From the NCBI GenBank assembly GCA_010094045.1, contig ML986695.1, positions 82,643 through 146,642 on the forward strand: a DNA stretch of 64,000 nt, given 5' to 3'. The notes under the pieces were generated by a model. That model had not been told where the DNA came from, did no database searches, and saw nothing but the letters and a program-made list of their open reading frames with translations. Source of the DNA: Lojkania enalia. Its lineage: Eukaryota > Ascomycota > Dothideomycetes > Pleosporales. Numbering within the stretch: the stretch's first letter is position 1; each line of letters starts with the position of its first letter. The translations under genes and the position numbers were made by a program. Below are positions 21,828 to 33,727 of this stretch, piece by piece.

Positions 21828-23729
21828 TTCTATGCGGGTAAGTCCAAAAGTGCAAACACCCAGACAATTGCAATTTTGGACGCTAGGCAATGGAGAAGAG
21901 GTATATAGTCTAACGACGAATCGCTCTTGCAGGGTGTTTCCAAGAAGACTAGCTTGTGGGACCTAGGTCGGGACCGTCCGGGTAACTGCGTCAGCAGATT
22001 GGTGCCTGCTGCTGCTGCTGTTGGCGTAGAAATGTGTAAGAAAAAGCTGTCTGGTAAGACAGAAGATAAACGAAGAGAGGCTATTTGTACAAGATGATTA
22101 CTCGTGATCGCGCGAAATATGCATTGTGAGTGCACAGAGCGGTTCCGTATTCGGTATTGAAACTATTGTCGTGTAATGCCAAGACCGCTCTCAGAACAGC
22201 AATCCAGGGGCGAAAGGTTCATGCTCGAGGTACGGAGGACGGCAAGAGTAGTCCCGAAGCGACCGGAAGCCGCGTGGGTGGTTTAAAGCCGTAGAATGTA
22301 GGGATGGTGCTGATGAATCGATGTCATGTTGAAGGTGGCGTTTCGCGACGCGGGCAGTTGGTTGCAAAGCCCACGCGCAAATCTCTTGGAATCTAGCTGG
22401 GCTCGGTGACGTCACGTGTTGAGTCCTTTGGCAACGAACCTCAGAAACACAACGTTCACGCTCTTGTGCCTTTTGCAAACATAGGATAAAAAAAGTATTT
22501 CTTTGGTTACCACAAGTTTCCTGTTGAGGAGGCAATGAGATGCTCAAGTTCTAAGCATTCTGGGCTCCGTCGGTCTCCCCACATCGGCTCAGGACTCATG
22601 AGTCTAGTGGTTGGCAACAATATCCGGAACAAAGCCAAGTTTCGAAGCTGTGACCCAATGACTGGGCTTCTATATAGTGCCGGGGTCAATTGTGTTCCTT
22701 CAGCATAACTTCTATGACGGGGAAAGATGCATTGAGGTAGTCCCATTTACTATAGTACCCAATTACCATAGCAGGGAAATTCGAAGATTCGTCAATACCA
22801 TCCTCTACCCTTACGTATTATATACAACCAGAAGCTGGGCTCACGTGATTCAGATGATAGCCAGAGTTATAATCCTAGACCCGTTCGCTTGAATTGTGTG
22901 TGGATGCCGAACAAATGGAGAAAGACCATCAGCAGATTCTTCAAGAATCATCTATCAATGTAACGTTTCAAAACTATAATTAAGGAGAGAACCAAGGGGT
23001 TTTATGTTTGATAATGCTCTAATCCGCGAGGGCGTAACAATCGTGGCAGCCAATCAAAGGAAGCGTTTTCTATGAATGTAGAAACACATAAACGCGGGCG
23101 CTTTCCATACACATTGTCACTTCATTTCTTTTTATCCTGTCTACTATGTATTCTCGATGCAGCTTTTCACGAGTATTCGCATAGATAGCCTGCTAAATCT
23201 TATCCCTTGACACATCAATCCCTACTTCGCCGGAACGCATTCCATTCGCAACACTTTCTTGGAAACCTAGTCACACCTATTCCATTCGAGATCACGCCGC
23301 GGAATTCTCAATCATACCAATCAAGGGCCACCTCACGGGAGACAAAAGATCATCACTCCATCCGGAACTTTCACAGAGAAACGTGTAATGAAACATGCAG
23401 CACAGAAATTGGCCTTGTTGCCCTTAACCTTAAGGCTCTATATGTTCTTCTTTCATTACTATATTTTCCCATTCGATTGCGATTATCCAAATAGCCCAAC
23501 ATTTACATTAACTGTAAGCTCAGGTCACGTGTCTGGTCAGCTGTGCAGCCCTTGACTAAGCAGTCTCATGTACTATATATTCTCCAGCCGTACCATGGCC
23601 GAGAGGTCAAAGGGACCTCATCAATACATCCGTCTATACCACCCTATACTGTCTCCACCCCCCTCCTACTTACATTAACTATTCCTAAACTGCTGAACTT
23701 CCTCGGACACGCTAGGTATATATATTATG
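21828..23729. other. Intergenic sequence, no supported gene
   Basis: This includes the upstream region of the Cys/His gene, with a short GCT/CTG microsatellite near 22009-22023. Minus frames at 21830-22135 and 22191-22547 lack motifs. Nothing else was recognised. Confidence 0.4.
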
Positions 23730-23912
23730 ATAGGGATTTTAGCTAGTCTGGCGAGTTGTATCGGATATCGTCGTACGATATCACGCTCGATATCACGCTA
23801 GATATCAGCTAATATACCCCTTTTTCTATGTACATAAATATGGCCCACTGGCCATTCTCAATCAATCAGTTCAGTTCCTCATCTCCCTCCCTGAGACAAG
23901 ACTCGCCTCTCA
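23730..23912 (+). repeat. Dispersed ~180-bp repeat, copy 2
   Basis: Matches 9351-9531 over its whole length in the same orientation. It contains the GATATC array, CATAAATATGGCC, CAATCAATCAGTTCAG and the C/T-rich CTCATCTCCCTCCCTGAG tract. An ATG opens 42 bp downstream at 23955. Layout (array, TATA-like box, pyrimidine-rich leader, ATG) is that of a fungal promoter. Confidence 0.85.
23764..23806 (+). promoter_or_regulatory. Phased GATATC palindrome array (copy 2)
   Basis: Four perfect GATATC hexamers start at 23764, 23777, 23789 and 23801, at steps of 13, 12 and 12 bp. The central part repeats CGATATCACGCT. CATAAATA follows about 30 bp downstream. Candidate operator for a dimeric regulator; the binding protein is unknown. 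Confidence 0.5.
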
Positions 23913-23954
23913 CTACACATATAACTGAAAACACGCCATAAAGCAATACATATT

Positions 23955-24179
23955 ATGTCGAAACCTAATATCGATTCAGGTCCCTTCTACAACGTATCTT
24001 ACTGGAGACCTACGCAATTAAGATCACCCAATGACGGTACTCCTACATTTGTCACTGTGCATGGATATACTACTTTATTCCTCAAGGCTCAAGAACTTCG
24101 CTGTCCAAGATTGCGCTATTTAGAAGTGACTTTCAAAGAACTATCGGGTCCATCTTTAAGATTCTTCATACGTATATAG
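23955..24179 (+). CDS. Hypothetical short protein downstream of GATATC promoter module
   Basis: A 74-codon plus frame (MSKPNIDSGPFYNVSYWRP...) begins 42 bp after repeat copy 2. It has no signal peptide, membrane segment or recognised domain, and copy 1 has no matching frame. It may be a truncated gene, a first exon, or chance. It is listed because of the promoter-like context only. Confidence 0.3.
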   Translation: MSKPNIDSGPFYNVSYWRPTQLRSPNDGTPTFVTVHGYTTLFLKAQELRCPRLRYLEVTFKELSGPSLRFFIRI

Positions 24180-25181
24180 AATCATTTTGATGGAGGGTGG
24201 GCAGCTGGGAAAACTACTACTTAAAACCGTAAACAATGTATTTAATAACTCAATTCAAACACTAGATGCTAACAATTGCGTAGTCGGGAGCACATACAAG
24301 ATGTCCACAGTTGAGAGACCGAGATGGCGGCCGGATTTCTAAGTGAGATAGCCGCAGAGGCTACGCCTTATCAAAACTAGCGAGGGTGGCTTGCATGTTA
24401 TATATAGCTGAGTTTCGAAAGATAATTTCATTCTTCCTTTTTCCATGGCTATGATTCATTTACTTAAGCGTCCGTTCACTCAATACCCCTACTTCATAGT
24501 CACATTCCGGTTTATGCTTCTGTCTGGACAAATTTCCCCCGCTAACTAACGCTTCAACTCACTATTACAATATGAGTTAGGCTTGACTCAATCTATCATA
24601 TCCCACGTGGTACTCCAAGTGCACATTGCCGTCCAAACTTTTTCAACTTACTTTACCAGCTATTGAATTTCCAAACATCCTGTAAGGTTATATCTATCGC
24701 ACGATCCCTATTATGGTCTAGCCTGATATCATGTGATACCTAGAATAGACAGTATAAATAGCCTTGATCCTCCGTAGATATTTATCAACACAGTTCTCCT
24801 CCTCATCTGCCCTGATACTTTACACATTCAAGTCAAGGAAATGTGTCACGGTGTGTAACAGTCACGGAATTAACAAACTCCGATTGGTTGTGAAACATTT
24901 TACTAAACTTTCCTTCGCTCTCTTAGACAAACCTCAGCCTTCAACCTCAACAGCTATTATTCTTGGAATTTGTACATTCATAGCCTCTTTCTCTTTTGTA
25001 TACGAAAGAAACCCATTCACATAATATACTCGGAGGCATGTTAGTGGTTTGGCAATAAGCTATATTCCAGCGATATCTCAAGTAGTCTTTCTGGATGGGA
25101 TCCTTGGGAAACAAACGGCGCAGCCTCCAATTTCAACCCAGAATTGACACATCATTCTTCACCCTCTATCGCACGCCCAGC
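24180..25181. other. Intergenic sequence with a weak third promoter-like segment
   Basis: At 24725-24815 there is GATATC (24725), GATACC (24735), AGTATAAATAGCC and CAGTTCTCCTCCTCATCTGCCCTGA. This resembles in order, and partly in sequence, the box and leader of the two longer repeats. It lies about 0.4 kb upstream of the gene at 25182. Similarity is weak and may reflect shared promoter composition. Confidence 0.35.
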
Positions 25182-26046
25182 ATGTCATACGAGTGGCAAG
25201 CTCCAGAACTTAAACGCGATCAAATCTACTATAGAATCAATTACACCACGCCCCACGGCCGCGAAAATGGATACACCACAAATCTACTTCTAGCAAAGCT
25301 CCTCGGATCGACCATAGACACCAGTTCTGGAGAACCGGAACAATGGAAAGTACACGAAGTCCGTGGTGAATCGCTTTTGAAAAATATGAGAACTGAGTCC
25401 GATTCATCTACTGGCGTCATGAAACGAGATCCTCTCGAGCCATGGATATGGAAAAATGGAGGCTGGACCGATTACAAAGTGGTGACCCATGACTGTGAGT
25501 CGGGACTGCAAGAAAACTTCTTATGAGAGTCGCGCTGATATGCTAATTCACAGTGTTTAAGGAGTTTATTCAGCTCCAAAAACAGCAAATCGACAAGGGA
25601 ATTGGGAAAAGTGGATTAGAGGGAGTCAACCCGGCCGAATATCCACCCAATCCAAAGACCCTCCAATCAGAAATATACGTTCTCATCTCCTACCGCAGCC
25701 CCGGCAGCGCGACAGCCTCTAGAGCCAATAATCAAAACCAGCTCATGAATTTCGGTATTACTACAGATCGCCAAAAGATTGTTTCCGCTTATTCAAGTAT
25801 AATCCATACTGGCCCTATCGGTGAGCTTACAGTGGCCTGGAAGTTGCTTCGTGATGGCAAAGTCGCATTTTTGTGGTATGCCATAGACGAGGGTTGGAAT
25901 GCCGATGAAGACTGTACTCTTGGCTGTAAGTTGCGGTTAATGAAGCTGGAAGTTCAGCGGCTGACTAATGACTAGTATTGAAAGCGATAGAGAGTCCTAC
26001 CGGTTCGTCTGTTCCAATGACTAGTAGCCCGCCGTGTATAGGCTAA
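25182..26046 (+). CDS. Hypothetical three-exon protein
   Basis: Exons 25182-25494, 25554-25925 and 25976-26046 are joined by introns of 59 bp (GTGAGT...ACAG) and 50 bp (GTAAGT, GCTGACTAAT, ACTAG), giving 251 aa. The start MSYEWQAPELKRDQIYY was chosen because upstream codons in the same frame are poor and the ATG follows a C-rich leader; an earlier in-frame start near 25095 is possible. The protein looks soluble and mixed alpha/beta, with WKVHEVRGESLLKNM, ISYRSPGSATASRANN and TVAWKLLRDGKVAFLWYA, and no signal peptide or membrane segment. I recognise no family. Good splice signals and an open frame across all junctions support a real gene. Confidence 0.7.
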
Positions 26047-26474
26047 CTAGCACGGTGCTAGGCTTCGAATCGTGGTCTGAATTTGTATAGATTTCTAATA
26101 TTTTCCTCTCGTTTCTAGACTGCCTAACCATCTATGATCTTTGGGATAACACTGTTAATATTAGAGCGAAGACCTTTATTCAATTCTCCTTTCCCAAGGT
26201 CATGGAGCGGCACTAATAACCGTCTTAAACATGTTTTGGAATTGAATAAATAATCCCTTCAGGGCCTCTGAGAAAGCTCCACCTTAATTCAGAAACGCAG
26301 TCTCGCGAGCAATATTATACACACTAAACTTCTAACACAGGGTTAACTACATATATGATAATCTTTTCAATACCCTGAAGAAGGCTCGACATAACCACTG
26401 AAGGTAAGCGAAGCTGGCAAACATGCACACCATAGATCCACCACCATCAACCGCCCCCCTCCCCCTTTCGTTAC

Positions 26475-27437
26475 TTATTCGAAAGCCCTAGCGTGCATCC
26501 TCCTCGCCAGCTTCACTAGCGCTGGCCCCGGAATCGTATAGCTCGAAAACTTACTATACAAATTAAACAAAATCCCCGGATCACTTGGCTTATAAAACGC
26601 CGTGGCCTTCACTCCTCCGCTCAACTGTTGCGTGCCACTGCCCTCGATCTTGAAATTGACGCATTGTGGATAAGCCTGTGCGCCGTTGGTCTGGCCGGCG
26701 GCGTGCAGTGCGATGATCTCGTGGCGGATGACGTAGTTGCCCGGGGCGAGGTTGGAAGGAATCGTCGTGGTCCAGCTATTGTTGTTCTTGATGAGGTCGT
26801 CTGTGACCCATGTGCCGGGGTCGGAACCAGAGATCCAGGCACCCTCGTCGAATTTAGTGAAGAGGAGGGTGGTTTTGTCCACGGTGGTGCAGTCGCCGTT
26901 GCAGGGGGCGATGTAGTCGAAGATGGGGCCTGGGAAGAATCAAGCAGTTAGTCCAGTCCGATCCAGTCCGATCCAATTACTTCCTTCCAATTCTCTTTCT
27001 TATTTCTTTTTCTTCTCTTTTTCAATGCGACAGTGTCTGTACTCCGGAATCCGCGTAGCCCCTTATCCCTTATAACACCCAATAACGAAGGAACAGAAAA
27101 GTAAAAGAAAATTCCCAGGCTAACCTTTATGACTAACCGGCCACGTATTCCACTGAAACGTAACCTTACTCCCGGGCTTCGCACTCACATAAGCATTTCC
27201 ATTCTTCGCACTCTTATGACAAATGATATCTGCTGTTGCGAACTTATCCGGTGATATAAACCCATTGTCCAGATTATCTGCCTGCCATCCCGCTGTAGCC
27301 GGGATCGGGGACTGGTACCGCATCTCGGCGCTCCAGCCCACGTTCCAGGTGCCGTCGACGACGATACCGGTTACATGGCCGTGGGCGGCGATGAGAGATG
27401 GGAGGGATAGGAGAAGGAGGGAAGGTAGGGGCGCCAT
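26475..27437 (-). CDS. AA9 lytic polysaccharide monooxygenase
   Basis: Minus-strand exons 27437-27125 and 26929-26475 flank a 195-bp phase-1 intron (GTTAGC...GACTAACTGC...CCCAG) and encode 255 aa. Residues 1-18 are a signal peptide; the mature protein starts [11 protein letters not shown], giving the N-terminal copper His. The second copper His is H103 (PVSHKGP). H174 ([10 protein letters not shown]), Q189 and axial Tyr Y191 (GAQAYPQC) have the exact spacing of the AA9 second sphere. Cys pairs around CNGDC and YPQC fit the family disulfides. There is no carbohydrate-binding module; the C-terminal extension of about 45 residues ([21 protein letters not shown]) is typical. AA9 enzymes cleave cellulose and some hemicelluloses outside the cell. 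All key residues are present, so it should be active. Confidence 0.95.
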
Positions 27438-27543
27438 GGTCTACTAATGTACGGAAGAATGCTTAGGGAGGAAGGGATGTAATTCAGAGAAGATAGATGG
27501 TCTTAGACTGAAGATGTAGGTCCAAGAGAAGTGATGTACGCCC

Positions 27544-27567
27544 AGCACCAGCACCAGCACCAGCACC
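27544..27567 (+). repeat. AGCACC microsatellite
   Basis: Four consecutive AGCACC-type hexamers lie in the promoter region of the AA9 gene, 15-40 bp on the gene side of its TATA-like element. Confidence 0.8.
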
Positions 27568-27583
27568 GACCCCCCCTCCCGCA

Positions 27584-27589
27584 TTTATA
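27584..27589 (-). promoter_or_regulatory. Putative TATA element of AA9 gene
   Basis: The minus strand reads GTATAAATGC about 150 bp upstream of the ATG at 27437, between GC-rich flanks. Motif and spacing only. Confidence 0.45.
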
Positions 27590-28697
27590 CACCCCTCGTT
27601 CCACGCCACCGCGCGCCGCGTGCCCTATTCAGCTTCTCTCTCCGCACGGCGCGGGTCCACTGCGATATTAATTGGCCACCATCCTCAACCTGGTTTGGGG
27701 ACTCTCCGGCCGACTTCCGAGTATCTAAAGTGCGCCACCCCATGTGCCCGGCACGTTTCTAGCCATAGGGCGGATGCACCGTGACGGTTGAGAGACTGGG
27801 GAGGGGCGAGAGGTTCTAAGTGTGTTAGGGGATGGGGCCCCCGAGTTACGTGTGGTGTGGGTAGCCGGGTTTAATATGTACGGATGTTCAACTACTCATG
27901 CAGATGAGCGCGTTTTCGCCCAAAGTGCCCTTTTGGCAACCTATCCCGAGACCACCCAAGAGAAAAACAAGCGAAAGCTATCAAAGGGAAACAAGCAAAA
28001 ATTTCAACAGGAAGGGATTTTAAAAAAAAAAAAAAAAAAGATTCCCGCTCAAGATCTTCAAACCGCAGAATCCCATCATGAAAACACAAGCTATGGATAT
28101 ATGCAGCAAAGGAGGAATCGGGAATCCTTGAGCTGCAGCACGGGTGTCACTCTTTACCCCACGGGGAAATCTGTCGACTCCCGACAGCAGACGCACCGTC
28201 CATTGTCATATTCTTCTTACGTGTCGTCCATTAAGGCACGTCGTTAAAATAAAGCATTGCGGTTAATAAAGCACCGGCCCGAAATTCCCGGAGCTCCCCC
28301 CTTTGACCGGTCCTGCCTATCACCCCTAGGACGCAACAGAAAATCAACAAGGTGAAAAAAAAAAAAAAAAAGGTTCATGTATGCACACCAAGACATCAAT
28401 TCTTAACAATCGCGGAAGTTATTCAGAACAAACCCAACCCTAACAATCCATATACCAAACGTAAAGGACTGACTCCTGGCCTAAACCATGCCCCTTGCAA
28501 ACCCCCACCCAAAAAAAAATAAAAAAAATAATAATATAAGAGTATTCCCAAAAAATTCATAATTAAGAGATTCAACACATCTAGATGACCCGTCTCCTAT
28601 GCATGCATACATCACCGTCTATCCATCCATCCACCATCGTCAGCATATCATTACCAATCATTATAATTAGTTCCTGCTTCCTCCACAAAACTTACTC
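27590..28697. other. Intergenic sequence with long A-tracts
   Basis: No supported gene between the AA9 promoter and the 3' end of the gelsolin gene. Uninterrupted A runs of about 16-18 occur near 28021-28039 and 28356-28372, and an A-rich stretch near 28510-28530. These are simple-sequence features. Confidence 0.5.
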
Positions 28698-31600
28698 TCA
28701 CTGCCTCGTAGCCTCAATCGCCTTCTCGATGCCCATAATCCTAAGACTCTTGCCCCTCCCCAACTTTCCCCTCATCAAACCCCCAGCCGGCACGACTGCG
28801 TCATCCCAGGACCGAAACACTGCCTTCATGTCCCTAGGCGTGCCTTCTAGGACCACAGTCGGCACGGGCACGAACGGACGGTCCTCCTCGCTGACCGCTA
28901 GTATCGAGTATTCCTGCGCGAATAAGAGCGCCGCGCCGAAGGCTTTAGCCTGGGACTTGGAAAGCGCGCCTACAACACTGCGAACAACCCATCAGCCCCA
29001 GTCCTTGCACAAGACATCATCAACAGAATGAAAAAGGGCAAGACTTACATGTACATTTCGAAGAACGCATCCAGCACGTAAATAAATTCGGGCTCTAGGT
29101 CTCGCTGCGTAAACGGCATAATCTCCACCACTTTTATCGTAGTCTGCGCCCCGGGCGATTTCGGCGTACCAGGCGTCTGTGGCCGCTGTTCAGTCGGCGT
29201 CGAAGGGGAAGAGAGAGTCTGCCACGAGGGCCGGCGCAACAGTGGTGCGAAAAAGTTGCTCACCTGCAAGTTAGATCCCCATCCGGACGATCCCTGCCTT
29301 TGCTCTATCCTAAATAGTCTAACCTGGTATCGGTCGGCCGTCGCCTTGTACCGCCAGTGGTCTGCGGAGCGCGGGATTGCCGGCCCCTTGCCCTCGTGTG
29401 GTGGGAAAATGTTGAAGAGTTCCGGGGTCTCGGCGCCCTCATCGATCTCGATGAGTTCCCCGGTTGCGGTGAGGTCCATGCCCATTAGGCGCGCGCCGGA
29501 AAGTTCCTCTGCTGAGCACCCGCGGCCTTTCCAGAGGAATTGCTTGCCACTTTCCGTGCAGATCAAATAGGGAAAGCCAGAACAGAGACTTTTGAGGGAA
29601 TAGTTGACTTCGTCGAATGTGAGGTGACCCAAGTGTCGACGACCACAAAGCATGTATTCCTTTGATGCTGGCCGCGAACCGCGGCGTGTGATGATAATCC
29701 CTCCGAGGGCTTCGAAGAAGTTTGGTGTTTCCTTGCCTTGACGAAACACGATAAGCTTCCCTTGGTTATGGCTTGCTATATTTCGTGCAAACAACCGGGC
29801 GTCTTCGGATGTAGCGTCAGCGACACCGTTACCTGACCAGAGGTATACTTCGGTGGTTCTGGCACCTTTCGAATCTCCAAACACATGAGTACACAAATAC
29901 ATCGAATCTTGGAATAGCACATGCTCTTCCTGTATAGGGATATTGGATAACTTTCCATCGCCGCTGATTTCCTGTATCTGCTTTCGGAGCGTCCGAATCT
30001 TATTCCCGGACACTAAATCTATCGGGGGGCTTTTCAGCACCGCTAGGGCGTCGATATTGATAGGAATTTCACCATTTGTCACTGGAGGTTCATCAAAAAA
30101 GTCTGCAAATACTCCGTCTGCCTTCTCGGGCGCAGGAGACGCTTTGAATGGTTCGAATTGCGGTCTGTCTGCACTGGTCGGTGGTGAGGCCGGAAATGAC
30201 TTTGCTAACAGAGGCTTTGACGGGCTCGACTCTCTAGACTTTGCACCGAGGCCGAACCCGCCCCAGTTACCCAATCCAAGGCCAAGCGGTTTCGGTTTGG
30301 GAGCTTGCGGTTTTGATTCCTTGGTCTCAGGTAATTCCTCTGTACGAACAAGTCCAGCGCTTTCCATAGCTGCTTTCTCATCTGCCTTTGTGGGTAGCTT
30401 GATTGGAGATTTCGTCCTTGCTGGTGTAGAAGATGACGAGGATTGCTGGCCCCATAAAGCAGTCGCATTCTTGACAGAGAAGCTCGCTCTTGAGGGCGAC
30501 GAAGATAAAACTTCACGAGTTGGTGATGCTTCTCCATTCGGAGGTGCTATTTCTCTAAGAGCCGAGCTTGGTTCCTTTTGTAGAATAGATATGGACGGGG
30601 GAGTAGTTAAAGATGTCGAAGACGTCCAATTCGAAACATTTGGTGATGGAGAAGGTGCTTTCGCTGTTCCGATTTCGGGTGGGGCGGATTTGGAAGGGGT
30701 GTTTTCGACATCAACTAATGTCTTCTCCACTTCTAGAGAAGCGGATTTACGGGGAATCTCTGGAGACAAAGACTTTTCTAGCTTCTTCGAAAGATCAGGT
30801 GATTTAGCTGGGGCGGTGGGCTTGGCCTTGAGCGAGTCTTGAGCGGGAGTTCTCATCACTAGCTGGTTCGTCGCTTGTTCCGTAGTTTTCCGAGTGTCAT
30901 TGCTTGGAAGCACATTTTCGGTTTTCACAGGTTGGGAAGCACCAAGTGGAGGGACTTTCGAGGGAGTACTAGTTGTGTCAGCAACAGTCTTCTTCGTAGC
31001 TGGGGCTCGTCTCTTAGGTCCCCGAGCCCTGCCTTTTGTCATGTGTGTCAGCTCAGGAGCGGAGCCCTTATTCTCCTCTTCAGCAACTTTAGTGACGCTT
31101 TCCCCCGTAGAATAATTGACGGAATTGGATGAGGAGTTCATTGACATAGAAGGTGGGCCGCGTGCAAGAATACCTGCGAGTCCAGGATTGAAGCGGTCCG
31201 CAAGCTTGCTAGATTTAGCCGTATCTTTGAGCGCAGGTGTTGTAGCTGGCAATGGTTGCTTTTCGGGGATAGTAGGTTTACTGGATTTAAGACTCTTTTG
31301 TCGAGAGAGTGCTTCTGGCGCAGGGTCCTTTTCCTTTGGCGGCGGGGCATTAGATGTGCTGTCTGATCTACCCAAGGCTTTCCTCTTAGCGAGTGCTTCG
31401 GGGGTCGCCTGCTGTTGAGAAGTGCTGTCAGCTCTCTTAAGAGCAGCTGAGCCTTGCTCTTGAGCCTTAGCCAACATGGCGGATTTCTGGCTGATAAGAC
31501 TCTCCTTGAACTCGTCACGGCGGACAGATGGCTTGGGTCCACCTGTGACTGCAAGTCCTGCTTTGCCACGCAAGATATTATCTTTGAGTGTATCAGGAGC

Positions 31601-33727
31601 AACATAGTTCTTGGTCTCAGTCTTCTTGAGCCTTCCCAACACATTTTGAAACTCTGAGTCTTCGTCTTTCTTCGGAGCTTCCAAAGTGGTTTGCCGTGAT
31701 TTTAGATTCGCTCTGAAATCTTTCTTAGGCGGCATCTCCGGTTTAGGTTTGGTTGGCGGAGACGACAAGGGAGAGTCCTTCGAAAGGCGGGCGGCCGATA
31801 ATATAGGCTTAGGACCAGTCGGGTTGGACAGGTCTTTGGGCGTCTCAGCCTTGTCATCAACACTTGGTGATTCTTCAGGTGGGCTTTCTTTCTTCACCAC
31901 ACTCGGCGGCTTTGGTGATAGAGCAGGCTTCGGTTTTGGCAGCGGCTGCACAGTCTCTGTAGGTTCTCCCTCCTTGGGAGATTCCGACCGCCGAGGCGAT
32001 GCAGGCTTCAATTGCACATCCTTAATAGGCGATATTCGACCAGAAACAGGGGTTTCAGGAGGCAGACTTTGCAGTGGGCCTCCTTTGCCCAAGTCAACGC
32101 TGGCACGCTGTTGCTTGATGCGGCTAATTTCCGCCATCCATGCTGGTTGCTGAGGGGGTAATTGCTTTGGCTTTGGCGCCTCGGGCTTATTTAACACGCT
32201 CTCCAGCCAACTCGACTTGGTGGGGCTCCATCGCTTCGAAGGGCTTGGTGGAGAGGTCTCGTCTTGGGGGCGATTTCCCTCGCTGAACGTCGATGCGACA
32301 GATTTGCTGTGACTGTGATGAGGTAGCGCCGGCTTGACGAATTCACCCTTCTGCGAGATATCCTTCTGTGCCGCATCTTTAGTGATTGTGAGATTGCTGG
32401 AGCTAGACCCAGGACGCGATGAAGGCTCCATCGAGTTGTCTCTGCTCAGATTGCTCGGTCGCTCCGGCCTTGAAAGCGGCCCGTAGCCACTCAACGTGGT
32501 ACCGCCTCTGTTGCTTACCGTGGAATTCTGCCTGCTAGGCCCCTGCGGAGTCTGTGTGCTCCACCTCTTATTAAGACTGTCGTTGCGTTTTAGCATTGCG
32601 CTTTGGACGAACCCTCCTATGCCCTTGGTCGGAGAGGCAGGGCGCTCGGTGCGCTCTGGCAAAATCCTCCCATGCGTCGGCGACATGGCCAACGTCCAAC
32701 CGGGCCCAGCCTGCTCTCCGTCATCCACCAACGAGCCTTGCTCCGAGGACGGGGCAAACTTCTGCGAATCTAAGACAGGCAATGGCGATTTTAGCTTTCC
32801 TGTTGGCTCTACGTCGCCACCAGACACGGATGTGTTGGCGGAGAAGCGGTTGCTCCAGCCAGCGCTTCCCCGGATCGAGCTATTTCGTGAGGGGGAGCTC
32901 GAACGCAAGCTCTCCGGGGGAGGACTCGACGCGTCAGGCTCTGCTGTAGAGTCGCGGGACATGCCCGGGAGTTGTCTTCGTCCAGACACCGAACCCATTT
33001 CCGACACGCAGTCATCCTGGCTCCGCTGGTATGCCGCAGATCCAATTCCCCTGTCAGGCGTCTGTTTGAACCACGAGGGGTCTTTTGCACCCAAGGACTG
33101 CACGATTTGGTCTCTCGAGGGTGTGGATGCCGCTGGCGAGGACGGCTCAGGGGTGTCGTGTGCCGGATTGGATACCCTCTTCTCTGCCGAAGCGGACATT
33201 TGCGAGAGAGGACGTCTTGTGCTGCCTGACTGCGGCCTCCTCTGCCACGAGAGCGTCCCGGCGCGGCCCAATGCGGTAGCATTCGGCGTAGGTCCTTTCG
33301 GCTCGTCGTCCTCGAGGAGCTGGGCCGGCGACCCGGTTAGGCGTTGCAGAGAGTCCTCACGGGCGGACTGCGGCGCTGGCGGCTCCATGGTCGGGGTGGG
33401 CATGCCGGCGGCCTTTTCCTGGACGCTTCGCGGTGTGTCTTCTGGAGAGTGCAGCGACTGCGGCGTGTTGGGCTTGTCGGGGGAGAGCGAGCGGGCGCGT
33501 TCTGTTCGAGAAACCAATCAGCGGAGATACGCACAAAGGCGACAATCGCGCCCCGACTGTGACTATGATGGTGGTGTCCTACCTGCTCGCCGTGCTAGCC
33601 TCTCGCTGCGGCCCTGTATAATTTCCTCTTCGAGCTTGCGGACTCGCTCTGCGTCCTGCTGGTCGCGCTGCTCCCCTAGCTGTCGAATCCTCTGCACGAA
33701 TTCGGAGGGATCCAGCTCCTCCGACAT
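28698..33727 (-). CDS. DUF4045 / gelsolin-repeat protein (large actin-associated candidate)
   Basis: Three minus-strand exons, 33727-33583, 33501-29049 and 28977-28698, with introns of 81 and 71 bp encode 1,625 aa. The start (MSEELDPSEFVQRIRQLGEQ) gives the usual DUF4045 opening; an in-frame ATG at 33856 exists but is unlikely. An N-terminal coiled coil (QDAERVRKLEEEIIQGR) is followed by about 1,150 residues of Ser/Pro/Lys-rich, disordered sequence with many SP/TP sites. Gelsolin-like repeats follow at about 1238-1325, 1345-1430 and 1525-1615 (e.g. VYLWSGNGVADATSED, FPYLICTESGKQFLWKGRG, YVLDAFFEMY). The family combines DUF4045 with gelsolin/villin repeats; actin or phosphoinositide binding is inferred. 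Positions 29323-29264 (60 bp, GTTAGA...CTAACTTGCAG) could be an additional in-frame intron; I kept it as coding because it reads VRLFRIEQ. Confidence 0.9.

Noticed and set aside
26040..26090. tRNA gene suggested by GGCTTCGAATCGTGG
   Set aside because: The upstream sequence does not form D and anticodon stems; it is the 3' flank of the 25182 gene.
28430..28445. Telomere-like AACCCTAAC
   Set aside because: Only a single unit occurs in an ordinary intergenic region.
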